From the NCBI GenBank assembly GCA_947565915.1, contig CANOHY010000016.1:1-44782 (forward strand): a DNA stretch of 44,782 nucleotides. Direction: 5' to 3'. This DNA is from an uncultured Eggerthellaceae bacterium (GTDB taxonomy: Bacteria > Actinomycetota > Coriobacteriia > Coriobacteriales > Eggerthellaceae). Of the stretch, positions 1-9,060 are shown piece after piece (the first letter of the stretch is position 1; every line of letters begins with the position of its first letter). Below the pieces are notes generated by a model. That model had not been told where the DNA came from and made no database searches. It worked only from the letters and a program-made list of their open reading frames with translations. The position numbers and the translations under genes were made by a program.

Positions 1-198
1 GATTCGGTTGAGCGTACCTATCACGACCTTAAACGTGAGGGAGCCATTATGTTCCGCACGAAGGATCCCGCAATCCCGCCAAGAGAGGGAATCGCCTACG
101 TGCCGCTTGCCGATAACATCCAAGCTCGGATATGCGTGGTTACCCTTGCCGAAGGCGCGAACCCCCTTGCCAAGCGCTTCGTGACGAAGCAGCATTAA
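1..198 (+). CDS. Probable LysR-type transcriptional regulator, C-terminal fragment
   Basis: Frame 1 is open from the window edge to a TAA at 196-198, giving the last 65 residues of a protein whose start lies outside. The pattern of a hydrophobic strand and Pro-Leu (GIAYVPLADN), then a second short strand (ICVVTLAEG) and a final helix beginning ANPLAKRFV resembles the end of the LysR effector-binding domain, where a closing strand is followed by the last helix. This is a resemblance in layout, not a firm match, and no DNA-binding domain is visible. It stops 28 bases before the transporter gene at 227, on the same strand, so a regulator-transporter pair is possible. It could also be another periplasmic-binding-fold protein. 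Confidence 0.5.
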   Translation, partial: DSVERTYHDLKREGAIMFRTKDPAIPPREGIAYVPLADNIQARICVVTLAEGANPLAKRFVTKQH

Positions 199-226
199 GG
201 CGAACTTCCGAGCAGCCTTTAGTATC

Positions 227-1651
227 ATGGATGCATCTGCAAAGTTTCAAGGTAGCGAGGCATCTGTGGCACGAGAGCAATTCAAATCGCGATTGGGGTT
301 CATACTCATCAGCGCAGGGTGCGCTGTGGGCTTGGGCAACGTTTGGCGCTTCCCCTATATCGTCGGTCAATATGGTGGTGCAGCATTCGTGGTGCTCTAC
401 CTGTTCTTCCTGGTGATGCTCGGCATACCCATAATGGTGATGGAGTTCGCCGTAGGCCGCGGATCGCAAAGGTCCATAGCCCGCGCATTCAATGTGCTGG
501 AGCCCAAGGGTTCGAAATGGCACGTGTTCAAATGGTTCGGCATCGTGGGCCTCTACCTGCTGATGATGTTCTACACCACGGTAGCAGGCTGGATGATGGC
601 CTACATTCCCAAGATGGCCACCATCGACTTCGCTAGTGGCGGCGCTGGATACATGACCACCCTGTTCAACGATATGCTCGCGAACCCAGTCGAGCTCGTT
701 GGCTGGATGATCGCAGCCTGCCTCATATCTCTGCTTGTTTGCTCGCTCGGTCTGCAGAAAGGCGTGGAGCGCATCACGAAGGTGCTCATGGTGGGACTAC
801 TCGCCCTCATCTTCGTGCTGGTGATACGCGCAGTCACGCTACCGGGGGCGCTTGATGGCATCGCCTTCTACCTCCTTCCCGACTTCGGCAAGCTAGCGGG
901 CAGTCCGAGCCAATTCGGGGAAGCCGTGTTCGCAGCGCTAGGTCAGGCATTCTTCACGCTCTCCATCGGCATAGGCTCAATGGAGATATTCGGCAGCTAC
1001 ATCGACAAGAAGTATTCCCTCACGGGCGAAGCGGTGCGCATCGCGGGACTGGATACCTTGGTGGCAGTGGCAACGGGGCTTATCATCTTCCCTGCATGCT
1101 TCGCCTTCTCCGTTGCCCCCGATTCTGGCCCAGGCCTTGTGTTCATCACCTTGCCAGCCGTGTTCGAGCAGATGTGGATGGGACACCTTTGGGCTGTGCT
1201 GTTCTTCATCTTCATGAGCTTCGCTGCCATCTCGACTGTCATAGCCGTGTTCGAGGGCATCCTGAGCTTTTGGATGGATCAATGGGGCATGAGCCGTCGC
1301 AAAGCAGTGGTAATAAACGTGGTGCTTATCCCTCTGCTATCGCTTCCCTGTGCGTTGGGTTTCAATGTTTGGTCGGGCGTTGAGCTCCCAGGCATCGGCA
1401 ACATTCAGGCCATCGAGGACTTCCTGGTGTCCAACAACTTCCTCGTAATAGGCTCGCTCATCTTCGTGCTCTTTTGCGTGAGCAAGCGTGGCTGGGGATG
1501 GAAGAGCTTCTTGGCGGAAGCCGATGAAGGCAAGGGCATGAGATTTCCCAAGTGGCTGCGCCAATGGATGCGCTTCGGCGTGCCAGCGCTTATTGCGGTT
1601 ATCTTCATCATGGGATGGTTGCCCTTGATTCAAACCTGGATTGGTGGCTAG
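227..1651 (+). CDS. Sodium-dependent transporter, neurotransmitter:sodium symporter (NSS/SNF) family
   Basis: 474 residues, the usual length for bacterial NSS proteins, and almost entirely hydrophobic with 11-12 predictable membrane segments. The family signature sits in the first membrane helix at residues 35-44 (GLGNVWRFPY), the region that in the family lines the sodium and substrate sites; it is followed by the conserved GGAAF at 50-54 and a GRGSQ loop. Such proteins bring amino acids or related amines into the cell with sodium; the substrate cannot be predicted. The ATG at 227 has only a weak ribosome site, but it places the helix-1 motif at the expected distance from the N-terminus. It follows the probable regulator fragment closely. 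The 195 bases after it hold no clear terminator. Confidence 0.93.
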   Translation: MDASAKFQGSEASVAREQFKSRLGFILISAGCAVGLGNVWRFPYIVGQYGGAAFVVLYLFFLVMLGIPIMVMEFAVGRGSQRSIARAFNVLEPKGSKWHVFKWFGIVGLYLLMMFYTTVAGWMMAYIPKMATIDFASGGAGYMTTLFNDMLANPVELVGWMIAACLISLLVCSLGLQKGVERITKVLMVGLLALIFVLVIRAVTLPGALDGIAFYLLPDFGKLAGSPSQFGEAVFAALGQAFFTLSIGIGSMEIFGSYIDKKYSLTGEAVRIAGLDTLVAVATGLIIFPACFAFSVAPDSGPGLVFITLPAVFEQMWMGHLWAVLFFIFMSFAAISTVIAVFEGILSFWMDQWGMSRRKAVVINVVLIPLLSLPCALGFNVWSGVELPGIGNIQAIEDFLVSNNFLVIGSLIFVLFCVSKRGWGWKSFLAEADEGKGMRFPKWLRQWMRFGVPALIAVIFIMGWLPLIQTWIGG

Positions 1652-1846
1652 AGCTCTGGCGCTCGATTATCGAGGAAAACGCGAGCGCAACCGCAAGAAG
1701 CTTCGCTTACGCCGAAACCATTTCGAAAGCCTCTCGCCACGATATCGTCATGTACTTAACGAGCCTTTAGCAATGCTCGGATTGCGGCAATACCGTGCTC
1801 CCTCTGGATTAGCATGGCGTTAAAGATCGATGATCGAGGGGGCATT

Positions 1847-3115
1847 ATGAGAAACATCAAGAAAATCGCAATCGTGCTGCTTTGCACGGTGCTTGCGCTC
1901 TCCCTTTCACTTCCCATGCTCTCATTTGCTAACGCCGACGAGCAAGCAAGCTCGGAAAGCCGAGCTATCGCATCCTCCACCTCGCAAGCCGAAAGCGAAG
2001 ATGCTTCCACAGCCAGCGAAAAGCCCCTGGCTACGAATTGCACGGCTACCGTAAAGTACTACGAAATAGTCACTTACGAAGAGCCGGGCGTGCCTCCCGA
2101 CTCCGAGAATCGCTATTTGCTCGGCACGCGCACGATCGAGAACCTAACAGAAGGCGATGTGCTCAACGCATGGGATTACGTGGTCGATATCAAAGGATTC
2201 TTCTTCTTCGATGGTTGGCCGCTTAACCTCACAGTGAGCGCCGATTCCGAGCAAAACGAAATCGTGCTCTTCTACGGACGCTATTGGAATCATTCCTATA
2301 CGGTTAACTACTATCTCATGGCCGGAGCCGACCTCACTGCTGACACCTGGAACGGTGCCCTGCAGCCAGAGGGTGTGGAGTTCGAGAAATTTGCGACAGA
2401 GACCTTCGAGAACCAGCCTTATGGAGCCCTCATCGGAGCCAGCCAGTACGAAGCCGCCATTGACGAGACTTACTTCGTCGATGCGTATCCTGCTCAGATT
2501 CGCGTAGGCATAGATCCCTATAACGAATCGATCAACCTTCTCTATGTGCCCGCAGCCGCGAATCTCCCCGACAGCTTCGAGATAGTCGAAACGCCGCAGC
2601 AGCCTCAATTGCCGGGAAACAACAATGGCAACACGGGCGGATCGACGAATCCAGGCATAGGATCAGGCCCGGATTCGGGCACAGGCAATGGTTCGAACGA
2701 TAGCCTCATTCAGGCTCCGCAAATCCCTTCGTTGCCAAGCATCGACAAATCAGGCGATTCGAATGGCACCATGGCTCCTTTACCCGACACGCTCACACGT
2801 GAAGAGGCAATAAATCTCTTCGAGCAGTATATAAATGAGGAAACCCAGAACGAGGCCGTGATCGTCGACGATGATTCGCCTACGATAGATCCGGAAACCG
2901 CACGGCAGATCATCGCAGCTTACGATACGGGAATCGAGCATGGGAAAGCCCAAAGCACTGCCACGGTCATCGACCACTTGATCTGCGTTCTAATCATGAT
3001 AATCCTTGCCATCATCGCAATCGTATTCCTGGTGCTGTACCTGCGCGAGCGCAAGCGCACGCGTGAGCTTTCCGAAGCCCTGGCCAGCGCAAGCGACCCG
3101 ACGCTGCTCGAGTAG
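1847..3115 (+). CDS. Secreted or membrane-anchored protein of unknown function
   Basis: 422 residues from the ATG at 1847, chosen over an in-frame ATG at 1814 because GAGGGGG lies just upstream and because it starts directly with a signal peptide (MRNIKK, then a hydrophobic core ending ANADE near residue 28). Next come a Ser/Ala/Glu-rich linker and a folded region (about 60-240) with repeated aromatic-rich strands such as TVKYYEI and YTVNYYL, reminiscent of small mucin-binding or bacterial surface beta domains. A Gly/Asn/Pro-rich spacer follows (about 245-300), then a helical region and a single membrane segment (about 380-405) followed by RERKR. The layout suggests an outside domain held to the membrane by a C-terminal helix with a short cytoplasmic tail. 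I do not recognise the family with confidence. Confidence 0.8.
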   Translation: MRNIKKIAIVLLCTVLALSLSLPMLSFANADEQASSESRAIASSTSQAESEDASTASEKPLATNCTATVKYYEIVTYEEPGVPPDSENRYLLGTRTIENLTEGDVLNAWDYVVDIKGFFFFDGWPLNLTVSADSEQNEIVLFYGRYWNHSYTVNYYLMAGADLTADTWNGALQPEGVEFEKFATETFENQPYGALIGASQYEAAIDETYFVDAYPAQIRVGIDPYNESINLLYVPAAANLPDSFEIVETPQQPQLPGNNNGNTGGSTNPGIGSGPDSGTGNGSNDSLIQAPQIPSLPSIDKSGDSNGTMAPLPDTLTREEAINLFEQYINEETQNEAVIVDDDSPTIDPETARQIIAAYDTGIEHGKAQSTATVIDHLICVLIMIILAIIAIVFLVLYLRERKRTRELSEALASASDPTLLE

Positions 3116-3427
3116 TGGGGCCAAATAAGCTTAGATTCTCGAATAGCGCACTCGCTGCTCAGAGGCTAACCGACTAACCACAGAAGGCATTCTCTTCCAG
3201 CGCTCCAGTCATGATCTGAAATGAGCGTAACCGCACTCCCCCGCCTTTTCGCAAAGATCCATGTCAAGCTCGAATAATTCTTCGAGGTTGCCTGTATGGC
3301 AAGGAGCGACCTATTGGGACGTGGATGCAGCGTTACCGTTACGTCAACAACGATATAATGCGAAGTTGACTGAATCTTCCCTATCGAGCGCGTGTCGATT
3401 ATGCGAACAAGAAAAGGTGAAACGCTC
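3116..3427 (+). promoter_or_regulatory. Intergenic region with a candidate -10 box for the downstream phosphatase-fold gene
   Basis: This 312-base stretch has no convincing gene on either strand; the open frame on the - strand here runs into the next gene and has no family features. A perfect TATAAT lies at 3354-3359, about 70 bases before the downstream start at 3428. The -35 region at a 15-17 base spacing is weak (TTACCG or CGTTAC), so the promoter call rests on the -10 alone. No terminator-like hairpin for the gene ending at 3115 was seen. Confidence 0.4.
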
Positions 3428-4525
3428 ATGGCCAAGAAGCTGCTCATCGCCCTCGGTGCCGTGGTTGGCACGATTCTCGTCATCTTTCTCGCCTATTTCG
3501 CCTATCTCATGACGTCCTACTATCGCTTGGACGATAATCTTGCTTTGGAAACCGAGAACGATTCCGACGCGCCATCGCTTGCTGCCAGCTACCAAGAAGG
3601 CCAAACCTTGACCGCGGTCACCGCGAACTTGGGCTTTGGCGCCTACCTCCCTAGCTTCGACTTTTTCATGGACGGCGGTTCTGGCTCTGTGGCCGAAAGC
3701 GCCCAGAGCGCCACGGGCAGCATCGAGGGATCGGCGCATGCAATAGAAGAGCTCGACCCCGACTTCATTCTGTTCCAAGAGGTGGATGTAGATGCCACGC
3801 GCAGCCATCATGTGAACGAATACGAGCTGCTCCAATCCGATTTCCCCGATTACGCAAGCGTATTCGCACAGAACTACGACTCCCCTTTCCTCGCTTGGCC
3901 TCCCTATGCGCCGCATGGTGCAAGCAAGGCGGGGTTGGCCACCTTCTCGCGCTATGCCATCGATGCGAACCTTAGGCGCAGCCTTCCCATCAGCGACTCG
4001 CTCAGCAAGTTCCTCGACCTCGACCGCTGCTACGCCATAACGCGCATCGACGCCCCCGATGGCCGCCAGCTGGTGCTGATGAACGTGCACCTTTCGGCTT
4101 ATGGCGCAGATGAGTCCATCATGGAAGCCCAACGCTCACTGCTCTACGACGACATGGCGCGCGAATACGCTGCAGGCAATTACGTGGTGGTGGGCGGTGA
4201 CTTCAACCACGACATGATAGGCAACTCCAGCGAGTATTACCACAATGCCACCCAAGTGGAACAGAGCTGGGCGAAGCCTTTCGACTTCGAGAGCATTCCC
4301 TCAGGGTTTCATGCACCGGCTAAGGAATCCTACGACCAGGGCACCTTCGAATCTGCGGCCACGTGCCGAGATGCTGGACGTCCTTACGATGGCACTAACG
4401 ATAGATGGGTGATGGATTCTTTCCTCTTCTCCGACAACATCGAGGGTATATCGTGCGAGACGCTCGATCTTGACTTCGCTTATTCTGATCACAATCCCGT
4501 GGTGCTCAAGTTCACGCTGAAGTAG
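3428..4525 (+). CDS. Membrane-anchored endonuclease/exonuclease/phosphatase (EEP) superfamily protein
   Basis: 365 residues. The ATG at 3428 is preferred over GTG 3392 and ATG 3401 because an AAAGGTGA site lies about 10 bases upstream and because the product then begins MAKK followed by a single membrane helix (about 5-27). The rest is an EEP fold: the Asn motif (TANLGFG), the metal-binding Glu in LFQEVDVD, the His in MNVHLSAYG, the Asp/Asn pair in VVGGDFNHD, and the final SDHNPVV with the catalytic His. These residues are all present, so it should be an active metal-dependent phosphoesterase. Because the helix is N-terminal, the domain probably faces the outside. EEP proteins act on nucleic acids, phosphoinositides, sphingomyelin or other phosphodiesters; the substrate is not evident. 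It converges with the operon ending at 4557. Confidence 0.88.
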   Translation: MAKKLLIALGAVVGTILVIFLAYFAYLMTSYYRLDDNLALETENDSDAPSLAASYQEGQTLTAVTANLGFGAYLPSFDFFMDGGSGSVAESAQSATGSIEGSAHAIEELDPDFILFQEVDVDATRSHHVNEYELLQSDFPDYASVFAQNYDSPFLAWPPYAPHGASKAGLATFSRYAIDANLRRSLPISDSLSKFLDLDRCYAITRIDAPDGRQLVLMNVHLSAYGADESIMEAQRSLLYDDMAREYAAGNYVVVGGDFNHDMIGNSSEYYHNATQVEQSWAKPFDFESIPSGFHAPAKESYDQGTFESAATCRDAGRPYDGTNDRWVMDSFLFSDNIEGISCETLDLDFAYSDHNPVVLKFTLK

Positions 4526-4556
4526 CCTGTTATCGCAGCTGTCGCTCGGTCGACCG

Positions 4557-6932
4557 CTACAAGGGAATCTCGAAAAGCGAGCGATACCGCATGGAGAAGC
4601 GACGATACCTTGGAGCATTTCGCCAGATGTTCTCCTCGAAACCCTCTATGATGCCCTGCACGAGAGCCACCTCGTGAGCATTAAGAGGAATCGCGCCGAA
4701 GCGCTCACGTTGCAGGAGCTCCACGATGCGCTGATATTCGGAAGACGACTCTATTGAGGCCAGGGTAGCCTCATCAACATGTGAAAGCGCAGCATTCAAG
4801 CGCGCGCACAAGAGCGCAGATGCATCGGTTGTCCCCACTTCCGAAAGGGATGCAGGGCGTGATGCGCCCTCTGCTTCGGCTTGCCCGATAGCATGCACGA
4901 GAGCTTGGCTGCGCATCCTGCAGCGTACGAAACGCTGAAGCTCCAAGAATCCATATGCCACGAAGGCAATCAGCACCACGAGCAGCAAAAGGCCGATCCA
5001 TGCGAAAGGCCGCAGCTCTTCGGGAATCCAATCGTCCCACTGTCGGTCCAAGCTGCCGGATAGCTCGCTTTCGCTCCCGTCTCCCGCAACTTCCTTGGAA
5101 ATCGCAATGGTTTGCTCTGCCGAATAGCTCTTGTCGTAGAAGCCAGGCGTCATCTCCAAAGGAGTCCAACCCACACCATCGATGTATACCTCCACCCAAG
5201 CATGAGCTTCACGGGAGGTCAGGCGAGCCGTCTGCTGACCAGCTTGCTTCAATGCGTCCACATTCGCCTGGCTGAGCAGATAGCCTTCCACGTAGCGCGC
5301 TGGAACTCCCGCCTGGCGAAACGCCAGCACCGACGCCGCCGCGAAAGCCGATGCGTTTCCGCGCATCTCATCCTCGAGGAACCACGACACATACCCTTTC
5401 CCTTGCGCAGCGCTATAGCGCGCAGGTTCGGCCGTGAATACGCATTGGGACTCAAGCATGCTGCGAATGCGCGTAGCGATGGTGTAAAGGTCAGTCGTGT
5501 CCGGATTCCAATCGTCACCCGAGAAGAAGAAGCGCTTTACCGCCTCGGCTTCTGGCTCCAACGCTCCTTCTGGCAGACCTAAGTACGTGTCATAGACGAA
5601 GGAGCGGTAAGCATGCTCGGCTTGAAGGAAGCGCTCTTCGGCGTTCGCTTCAATCTCGGCATTGCTCGTTACCCATGAGGCTGGCGAGAAGGCTTCGTCC
5701 ACCTGCGCTCCCAGCACCACCTCCACCGACGATTCGCTTAATCCTAGAAAGCCTGTCGGCCGTAGCCCGATATCGAGCAAAGCCCGAGATTCGCTCTCGC
5801 CCTGAGCCTGATAGGGCGCATAACCGTAACGTCGATTCGCCTGTTCCGCTTTCAGCTTTACGAACGCTTGCGGCGTTTGCTGGCCGTCAATCTCGCTGTT
5901 CAGAGTCGCATACACCGCGCCTTGGGTAAGCGGATCAAAGTCCGATTCTCCAAGCCAGTCAAACAAGCCATTCCATTGACCATCGTAGGATGAGATGCTC
6001 GGAGGCTCGAAGGAGGAACCACGGTAACTCGATCCAACGAATCCCCTGAAATACGAAAGCTCGATATCCTCGGGCGATTCGAAGACAGCTTCCAAGCGAA
6101 GCACATCATCGCCTTCAGCTATGCTATTCATCCCGTATGCGCGAGTGAACTGCCCTTCGGGTAGCGTGTCTGCACCATATCGGGCAAAGTCGAGCGATTC
6201 AAGAGCATTGGAACGTAAAGCTGCTGCACCACTCCAGCCACCCGTGACTGCTCCCACAGCTACACCGACCAACAGCGCCACAACCAAGCATGCGCCCAAG
6301 GGAGCCACCAGCGAGCGCAATGAAGTGCGCATGCGCGCCGTAGCAACTCGAGCTCGACGGCTCTCGATGGAGAGCACCGAGCATAGGAAGAGCAACGATG
6401 CAAAGCCGATTGCCATGCTGGGCATGGTGGCTATGCCACAGAGCAAGGCGCTTCCCAGCAGCAGCATGCCCACGCCAAGCGCGAGCGCGCTTTTCCCCAC
6501 CCGCACGAAAAGCCACACGAGGATCGAGGACGCAGCAGCAAAGCATGCGCAAGCCGTCCCTATTTCGAGCAGAGTCAGGCTCTCTGGTACGCGAAATGGA
6601 AGGATGTAGGCTTCGAACAGGCCATCTATGGCAACAATGACCTCATTGATTACCGAAGCCCATGCTCCCAGCACACCTCGCGAGCCCACGACAAACGAGA
6701 GAGCTACCACTGCAAGCAAGCCAATGAGCGCACGCTGACCAGCTTCGCGGCTCGTGCTGGCAAATGAAGCTAGCGCACCCCCTGCAACTCCGAGGAGAAA
6801 TGCGATTGCAACAGCTGGCAAAGGCAATCCAACCGAGGCGAGCAGCAACGTCAAAGAAGCCGCCGAAAGGCCGCTGGCAACCAAAAGGGGTGCACCGGGT
6901 ACCCGTTTCTCAAAGCGCGATGCAACGCTCAT
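4557..6932 (-). CDS. Transglutaminase-fold multi-pass membrane protein (TgpA/DUF3488-like), catalytic Cys missing
   Basis: 791 residues from the ATG at 6932, chosen because AGAGGAG precedes it and it overlaps the upstream gene by 23 bases; a longer in-frame start at 7004 lies deeper in that gene. The N-terminal third holds several membrane helices, as in TgpA/DUF3488 proteins. A large extracytoplasmic region follows, with a transglutaminase-like core at about 490-600, and a C-terminal membrane helix at about 673-695. In active relatives the core reads Gly-x-Cys before Phe-Ala; here the same place reads RGNASAFAA, with Ala527 where Cys is expected. His577 (REAHAWVEVY) and an acidic residue, Glu593 (TPLEMTPGF), remain. 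It is therefore probably not a working thiol enzyme and may bind rather than process its partner. It is the last gene of the kinase-LRR-MoxR-DUF58 operon. Confidence 0.87.
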   Translation of the reverse strand: MSVASRFEKRVPGAPLLVASGLSAASLTLLLASVGLPLPAVAIAFLLGVAGGALASFASTSREAGQRALIGLLAVVALSFVVGSRGVLGAWASVINEVIVAIDGLFEAYILPFRVPESLTLLEIGTACACFAAASSILVWLFVRVGKSALALGVGMLLLGSALLCGIATMPSMAIGFASLLFLCSVLSIESRRARVATARMRTSLRSLVAPLGACLVVALLVGVAVGAVTGGWSGAAALRSNALESLDFARYGADTLPEGQFTRAYGMNSIAEGDDVLRLEAVFESPEDIELSYFRGFVGSSYRGSSFEPPSISSYDGQWNGLFDWLGESDFDPLTQGAVYATLNSEIDGQQTPQAFVKLKAEQANRRYGYAPYQAQGESESRALLDIGLRPTGFLGLSESSVEVVLGAQVDEAFSPASWVTSNAEIEANAEERFLQAEHAYRSFVYDTYLGLPEGALEPEAEAVKRFFFSGDDWNPDTTDLYTIATRIRSMLESQCVFTAEPARYSAAQGKGYVSWFLEDEMRGNASAFAAASVLAFRQAGVPARYVEGYLLSQANVDALKQAGQQTARLTSREAHAWVEVYIDGVGWTPLEMTPGFYDKSYSAEQTIAISKEVAGDGSESELSGSLDRQWDDWIPEELRPFAWIGLLLLVVLIAFVAYGFLELQRFVRCRMRSQALVHAIGQAEAEGASRPASLSEVGTTDASALLCARLNAALSHVDEATLASIESSSEYQRIVELLQRERFGAIPLNAHEVALVQGIIEGFEENIWRNAPRYRRFSMRYRSLFEIPL

Positions 6933-8079
6933 GCTTGCGCTCCTCTTGCGTATCCACCACAACCAAGTTGAAGCTGTCCTCGACCTCCTGTACGCCCGAA
7001 CCATGAACGACCAGCACCACGCTCAAGTCCATCTCGAGTGCCAACGACGACCAAAGCCGCTCATCGTAAACGGAGCTCACCAGAATGCACTTTGTGAAGC
7101 GCTCAGCCATCTCAGAGGCAAGCAAGCTGGCAACGGCATCGTGGTAGCGCTGCGAAATCGGCGCATCGAGCACAAGTTCAGAAACGGAATCCAAGGCCTC
7201 CATGCCATCTACGGCCACGGCCATCAGGCTCCCGTGTAGGGGTAGCGCGAAGCTGTGATAGAGACCTTGCTGCAGCATGTCGGACGAAAGCGCCTCTGCT
7301 ACCGAAGCCACGCCGTTTATCAACTCCGCAGCAAGCTCGCTTCCCTGTTGGCCTTCCAGCGAACCAAGACTTACCACGATCAATTCGAAATCCACTGGAC
7401 GGGAGAACTGGCGTGACATCATGGCATCGAACTTCGAAGTGAGCTTCCAATGCACTGACGAAAGATGATCGCCTGGCTGGAACTCGCGTATATCGAAGAC
7501 CTCGTCCACATCAGAACCGCTGCGATGCGCATCGTAGGTGGTGCCGAACGAGCGCGAGAGCGGAATATGCCGCACATTTGTTGTGAGCGAAAGCGATTCC
7601 GTATGAACGATTACGCTTTGCCGTGCCGTCCAATCGAACCGGCACCGGAAGAGCCCCAGCGGATCTTCGCAGCAACAATCATCCACGGTTACTTCCATCC
7701 GACCGTAGCGCCGTGCATCCAAGGGCATTCTAACCTTCGACCCTCTCCTCGTGTTCAGCGCTGTAACAACCACGCGCTGTTCTGTGGTTCGAAACGTGGC
7801 ACTGGTAGAGCTGATGCGAAGCGAAATGAGAGCCAAGCTGAACGGCAGTCCCCGTTCAAGCGAAAGCTCTATAGCCTCCTTGCCTCCAACTACGGCAGAC
7901 GAGGGCACACGCATGCGAACCTTGCTCAAAATGCTCGTGAGCAGCACACCTAACCCCAGCAACGCAGCGAACACTACGAGCACGCAGCTCGCAGCCAGAA
8001 CGACAGCTGAGCCCGTCCATGCGAAGAGAGCCACTAGCAGCAAGATTGCCAAACAGTACAGGATGCGATTCGATGTCAT
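6910..8079 (-). CDS. DUF58 domain protein
   Basis: 389 residues. Two adjacent hydrophobic helices at the N-terminus (about 5-50) anchor it to the membrane. The DUF58 signature is at about 187-225: DVDEVFDIREFQPGDH, then VHWKLTSKFDAM, matching the family's RxYxxGDxxRxIHW core. DUF58 proteins are almost always encoded beside MoxR ATPases and are thought to be clients or partners in assembling surface or enzyme complexes; the molecular role is not settled. Its ATG overlaps the stop of the moxR-like gene by 4 bases (8076-8079) and its end overlaps the transglutaminase-fold gene by 23 bases. Translational coupling and a fixed ratio are therefore likely. Confidence 0.92.
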   Translation of the reverse strand: MTSNRILYCLAILLLVALFAWTGSAVVLAASCVLVVFAALLGLGVLLTSILSKVRMRVPSSAVVGGKEAIELSLERGLPFSLALISLRISSTSATFRTTEQRVVVTALNTRRGSKVRMPLDARRYGRMEVTVDDCCCEDPLGLFRCRFDWTARQSVIVHTESLSLTTNVRHIPLSRSFGTTYDAHRSGSDVDEVFDIREFQPGDHLSSVHWKLTSKFDAMMSRQFSRPVDFELIVVSLGSLEGQQGSELAAELINGVASVAEALSSDMLQQGLYHSFALPLHGSLMAVAVDGMEALDSVSELVLDAPISQRYHDAVASLLASEMAERFTKCILVSSVYDERLWSSLALEMDLSVVLVVHGSGVQEVEDSFNLVVVDTQEERKHERCIAL

Positions 8080-9059
8080 AGCGCTTCGTGGCGCTCTCTT
8101 GCACCTGCATGACGCAAAGAGCGACGATCCATTGCAGGAGCTGGCACGGTTTGAAGGATCTGGTCCAATATGGCCTCAGCGCTCACGCCTTCGATGCGTG
8201 CCTGCGAACGCAATATGAGGCGATGCGCGCACACATCCTTGTACACGCTTCGAATGTCTTCAGGAATCACGTAGTCGCGCTCGGCGAGAATAGCCGACGC
8301 ACGCGCCATGCGCACCAAAGCCAACACGCCGCGAGGGCTCACGCCCAGCTGCACCAGAGGGGCTACTCTGGTGGCCTCGCAAAGCGACGTAGCATAATCC
8401 ATGAGCTCTTCGGAAACGCGTATGTTCGCAAGATAGCGCTGGATGGTAACGATGTCCTCACGAGAAGCCACCTCTTGAACACTGTCGAGCGGCTTAGCCT
8501 CCAGCGATTCGCGGATCATGGCAACTTGCAGGTCGTGGTCGGGATATCCGATGGAAAGGCGCACGATGAAGCGGTCCAACTGCGAATCGGGAAGCTGTTG
8601 GGTGCCGACCGAGCCAAGCGGGTTCTGCGTGGCTATCACAATGAACGGATCGGGCAACTCGTGGGTAACACCGTCTACCGTGACCGCCCGCTCTTCCATA
8701 ACCTCCAACAGCGCGGCTTGCGTCTTTGCAGACGTTCGATTGATCTCGTCTCCCAGCAGCAAGTTGCAGTTCACGGCACCTGGGCGATACTCGAAGTCGC
8801 CCGTTTGCTTGTTCAGCATGGTAAAGCCGGTAATGTCTGCCGGCATGGTATCGGGCGTGAACTGGATGCGACGATACTCGAAGCCCAAGGCCCGCGAGAA
8901 GGCAAGCGCAAGGGTTGTCTTGCCCACGCCCGGCGAATCCTCGAGGAGCACATGTCCATTGGCATACATCGCCATCAGCACCTTGCGGATGATCTCATCC
9001 TTGCCGATGATAGCCTTGCCCACCTCTTGGATTATCTGATCGCTCTTCCTGATTATCAT
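8076..9059 (-). CDS. MoxR-family AAA+ ATPase
   Basis: 327 residues, typical for MoxR. Walker A is GVGKTT at 44-49 (preceded by LLEDSP), Walker B is LLLGDE at 100-105, sensor 1 is in FIVIATQNP at 139-147, and the lid region carries GVSPRG. All ATP-binding and hydrolysis residues look intact. MoxR ATPases act as chaperone-like remodelers for DUF58 and VWA proteins. The start is one base after the stop codon of the giant leucine-rich repeat gene (stop 9063-9061, ATG 9059), and the end overlaps the DUF58 gene, so it is read as part of one long message. The VWA protein often found in such loci is absent here. Confidence 0.96.
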   Translation of the reverse strand: MIIRKSDQIIQEVGKAIIGKDEIIRKVLMAMYANGHVLLEDSPGVGKTTLALAFSRALGFEYRRIQFTPDTMPADITGFTMLNKQTGDFEYRPGAVNCNLLLGDEINRTSAKTQAALLEVMEERAVTVDGVTHELPDPFIVIATQNPLGSVGTQQLPDSQLDRFIVRLSIGYPDHDLQVAMIRESLEAKPLDSVQEVASREDIVTIQRYLANIRVSEELMDYATSLCEATRVAPLVQLGVSPRGVLALVRMARASAILAERDYVIPEDIRSVYKDVCAHRLILRSQARIEGVSAEAILDQILQTVPAPAMDRRSLRHAGARERHEAL

Positions 9060-9060
9060 C

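Noticed and set aside
1659..1688. Inverted repeat GCGCTCG/CGAGCGC after the NSS transporter
   Set aside because: Seven pairs with a 16-base loop and no T-run; not distinguishable from chance in GC-rich DNA.
3166..3483. 105-codon - strand frame over the intergenic region before the phosphatase-fold gene
   Set aside because: It overlaps the start of the real gene, has no good ribosome site and the product has no recognisable feature.
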